From Megamerina dolium (lineage: Eukaryota; Arthropoda; Insecta; Diptera; Megamerinidae): a stretch of 64,000 nucleotides of DNA. Where the stretch lies: assembly GCA_963854835.1 (NCBI GenBank), contig OY978529.1:35646055-35710054 (forward strand). The letters run 5' to 3'. Shown here piece by piece: positions 61,315 to 64,000 of the stretch (the stretch's first letter is position 1; the number at the start of each line of letters is the position of its first letter). The notes under the pieces are model-generated. The model saw only the letters and a list, made by a program, of their open reading frames with translations. It made no database searches and was not told the DNA's origin. A program made the position numbers and the translations under genes.

Positions 61315-62140
61315 GAACAGAAATGTCAACACAGTTTGACAATTCTCACCTTTCAAAACATAAATATCCCTATCAAAAGATCTCATGCAGCAAACAAAAC
61401 AAAAAACACCTGTTAGAAAGGGAATTTCTTTTGTTTGAGTTTATACACAAATCGAGAGGGGTAAAATCCCATTTGCTTTACACGAATAAAATAATATGAA
61501 GTTAAGCTTTTTGCTTTTTTTACTTTTCTTAAACCAGAGAATTGACAAATAATAGAGATGTTCTTCTTTGGATTTTGAGTTTTTTATTGATTACAATATC
61601 ACGGTCACTTAACAGAGTTGCAGTATACAGAGATGTTGAAGAGAGCAAACAATGAGTAGAGAGAGCAAACGCTGTGAGTTAACATAACAAATTAAATTGA
61701 AATAAAATCACATAATAAGTACAAAATTATATTATGCAGTTGTTCTCAATCGGAGACCCAACAAATACATATACATATGCTTATATTTATATACATTTAT
61801 TATATGTATGTGCGACTAAAAAGAAATATGTAAAATAAAAATTTAACAAAAAAGTTTGTTTAATGCTTTTCTTTAACTTAAAAGAATTTACAAAAAAATT
61901 AAATCGTACTAAAAAGAAAAAAATATAAAACTTTAAAAATTTATGAAGAAAAATAAAATTTTTTTTATTAATTTCTTTTTGCAGAACTTTAACCTATCAA
62001 AAATTTAATACCAGATTGAAGGCCATATAATGTGTATGGTGTATAAAACATATTAGAAAAAAATGTTTTATATGTTTAATCTATTTTCTTATGTTCACAC
62101 TTTCTAACTACATCTTCTCTCCACATTTTTAGCAACACTT
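61315..62140. other. A/T-rich DNA with one foldback arm
   Basis: No gene recognised. About 61930-62110 resembles one arm of the foldback element at 45389-46060 (TATGAAGAAAAATAAAA, GAAGGCCATATAATG). Confidence 0.4.
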
Positions 62141-62179
62141 AATTACGTATGAACATAAGAGAAGTAGGCATGCTGAAAT

Positions 62180-62745
62180 TTATAATTTTATCCGGTCCAG
62201 GATTATTGTATTTCGCAAAGTCAATGTAGTTTTTATGTGAAATGAATTTATTAAAGAATATTGTCCATAGGAAAATATATTGTTCAATGCTAATAGGCAG
62301 TTGAGAAAACAGCCCTAAATGATATTACTTTAAATGACGCTGAAATTGAAAACTTGCGATTTAGTTTAAATCGAAAATAGTAAAATTTTAAAATATATAT
62401 TAAAATTAGCAATGGTATATTATTATCGATAATTTTTGGATTTATAAGTTAAAAATAATGACTCAAAATGCCCCAATGTATGGCGCATATAAGCAGCCAC
62501 ATAAAGCAAGGCAGTGTCTACTAGGCACGTTTACTATTAATCGGTCGTAAATATTCTCTAGTTGAGGAACATTTGAAACTATATAGTAAAATTACCAAGG
62601 GTATATGATAATCGATAATTGTTAAAGATATCTATGTTAAAAATAATGACGCATATAAGCAGTCATATAAAGCAAGGAGTGTCTATTAGACACCCGTGCA
62701 TATAATCGGCCATAAACATTCTCTAGTTGAGAATTGAGTTAATAA
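62180..62745 (+). pseudogene. Envelope-like gene, copy 4, fragmentary with a tandem duplication
   Basis: Recognisable only at DNA level against the other copies: GCTGAAATTTATAATTTTAT (start region, 62191), AAATGACGCTGAAATTGAAA (62333; compare AAATGATGATGATCAAATGG in copy 2), GTTTAAATCGAAAA, then CCAATGTATGGCGCATATAA and GCAGCCACATAAAGC (62471-62505). The last part recurs at 62585-62745 (TAAAATTACCAAGGGTATAT, GACGCATATAAGCAG), so a segment of about 190 bp was tandemly duplicated. Not translatable. Confidence 0.6.
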
Positions 62746-62777
62746 TAAAATATATGTCTACGCCAGAACACGTGATT

Positions 62778-63005
62778 CGCGCACTGCCCGTAAAAAGTTT
62801 GCATGGGTTAGCAACCCTAGTTTCCTTTCTCTCTCTCCCGTACTCTTTTCCCTTTTACTATCTCTTCACTTTATATTTATATTACCTGGCTTTATTGATG
62901 ATATAAACTTAGTATGAAACAGAACAAGCGCGTGTCCTCTCAATTCAAAAAATAAAATTTATAAACAAAATTAATAAATAACCCCGATTTCCCGAGCAGT
63001 GCGCG
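62778..63005. mobile_element. Possible MITE with 13-bp inverted ends
   Basis: CGCGCACTGCCCG (62778-62790) is mirrored by CGAGCAGTGCGCG (62993-63005) with one mismatch. The interior has a CTCTCTC run and no coding sense. No target duplication was recognised. Confidence 0.4.
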
Positions 63006-63042
63006 ACATTATCCCTATCGATATATCGTAATTTCGTACATA

Positions 63043-63539
63043 AAGAGTGATCCAATAGGAGGTACTTTTTCCAATAACGATTCTCAGACATTTCACGCCT
63101 AACAACTGTCATGTTCATATGACCTTTGTGTTCATTATTCATTGACATTCAGTGTTCAGTGAGAAATGTTTTTCTTGTTCTTTGACCACTTTAAGGTGTT
63201 CATATGGCGGTGTGGTAGTTTTATGGTATTCAGGTCTTGTGATCTGATGCCGTTGGATTACTGTTCATTGGGTATGTGAAATCACCACAATTGATTCCTG
63301 CATTAGAAGCGAACATAACGCGCCTAATTAACGAAATATCGGCCGAAATGCTCGTAAATAAGACCCATAGAATGGATCATGTAAGAGCAAGTTGCGGACA
63401 ACATTTAAAAGAAATTATTTTCAAACATTAAATTTCGTAAATCGAACTCACGTCTCAAATACAATTTTTGATGATTACATTGATTTTAAAGCGTTTTATT
63501 AAAAAAAAAAAATCCGGAAGCTCTTATTGGATCACCCTT
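63043..63539 (+). mobile_element. Mariner/Tc1-like element, 497-bp deletion derivative
   Basis: Inverted ends AAGAGTGATCCAATAGGAG (left) and, from the right, AAGGGTGATCCAATAAGAG, flanked by TA (63041-63042, 63540-63541). The interior retains the end of a transposase: RSCDLMPLDYCSLG, then after frame changes a LEANITRLI-like helix, LVNKTHRMDHVRASCGQHLK and EIIF. The catalytic core is missing. Confidence 0.82.
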
Positions 63540-63541
63540 TA

Positions 63542-63950
63542 CATTTACTTTTAAATTGATTAAACAATAAATAAAAATAAATAAAGTGTAAAACATTTAT
63601 ATATATATATATACAAGTGAAAAGAAAGTGTTTTTCCATCGCAACAACAACCACATCACCAACACGACTTGTAGGCAAGCCCACCGGCAATCCCGCTCGC
63701 TCCCCGCTGAAACAATATATTCTAAACAAAAGAGCTAAACATTGGCAATGAGACGACTCTTCACATATAAAAAATATAGAACCTTTCCTTAATATTACAA
63801 TTATTAGAAGAAACTCCACGCTGTACCTGATAGAAGTAAAACTTCTTAAAAAACCCAAATCAGCTATTAACACCACCTTGTAAATAAAAACAAATATCTG
63901 AAAGTAGTAAAATATTTGAGCCACCAAAAGAATATAAGAATATAAGTACG
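63542..63950. other. Intergenic DNA without recognised gene
   Basis: A 131-codon minus-strand frame (63532-63927) overlaps the end of the deletion-derivative element and has no recognisable family; considered chance. Confidence 0.4.
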
Positions 63951-64000
63951 TGGGTACCGTAACTCAGTGGTTAGTATGTTGGCCTACTGATCTGTAGGTC
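63951..64000 (+). mobile_element. tRNA-like SINE head, cut by window end
   Basis: CCGTAACTCAGTGGTTAGTA and TGTTGGCCTACTGATCTGTA match the head of the SINE at 55649, with a better tRNA-like A box. The B box and body would lie beyond the window. A real tRNA gene is less likely because the same head is joined to a SINE body elsewhere. Confidence 0.6.

Noticed and set aside
61550..61735. Possible solo LTR (GAGAGCAAAC repeated)
   Set aside because: No TG..CA ends or target duplication could be found.
63532..63927. 131-codon minus-strand frame
   Set aside because: Starts from A/T-rich flank, ends in a transposon terminus, no recognisable domain.
63951..64000. Functional tRNA gene at the right edge
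   Set aside because: The same head is attached to a non-tRNA body at 55649, and the anticodon arm is imperfect; a SINE fits better.
1..64000. CRISPR arrays, bacterial operons, rRNA
   Set aside because: Intron-containing animal gene and eukaryotic transposons throughout; the direct repeats present have no spacer-like regularity.

Overview
This window looks like nuclear DNA of a fly (Diptera, Brachycera; a tephritid-like fly is my guess). The evidence is strong A+T richness, GT-AG introns, an animal glutamate transporter, and a dense load of mariner/Tc1, Jockey, RTE and SINE remnants. Only one conventional host gene is visible.

Region 1-6 kb holds the 5' two-thirds of an excitatory amino-acid transporter (Eaat type) on the minus strand. 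Seven coding exons lie in the window, including a 43-nt microexon and a 4.3-kb intron. The gene runs off the left edge before its last exons. Region 6-40 kb is gene-poor. It holds arrays of degenerate tandem repeats (one family with a ~153-bp period occurs in three arrays in both orientations), decayed mariner-type transposases, TA-flanked MITEs, a nested transposon insertion, and an RTE tail with a clear 13-bp target duplication.

Region 40-63 kb is the unusual part. Four copies of an envelope-like type I membrane glycoprotein gene lie in about 16 kb. One (46973-48289, minus) is an uninterrupted 438-codon frame. One is nearly identical but has a 2-nt deletion, and two are heavily decayed. A fifth unit keeps only the upstream and leader DNA. 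Two 3-4 kb envelope-bearing blocks face each other in inverted orientation, and outside them sit two ~1.05-kb inverted arms. Together they make an imperfect palindrome spanning about 43.3-57.1 kb. Later mariner, SINE and Jockey insertions decorate the two arms differently. No gag or pol of an LTR element was seen next to these copies.

The right end (60-64 kb) is more transposon debris: RTE tail, mariner-like transposases, MITEs and the head of a tRNA-derived SINE cut by the window edge. All homology calls were made by eye. Identities, dates and selection tests were not computed.
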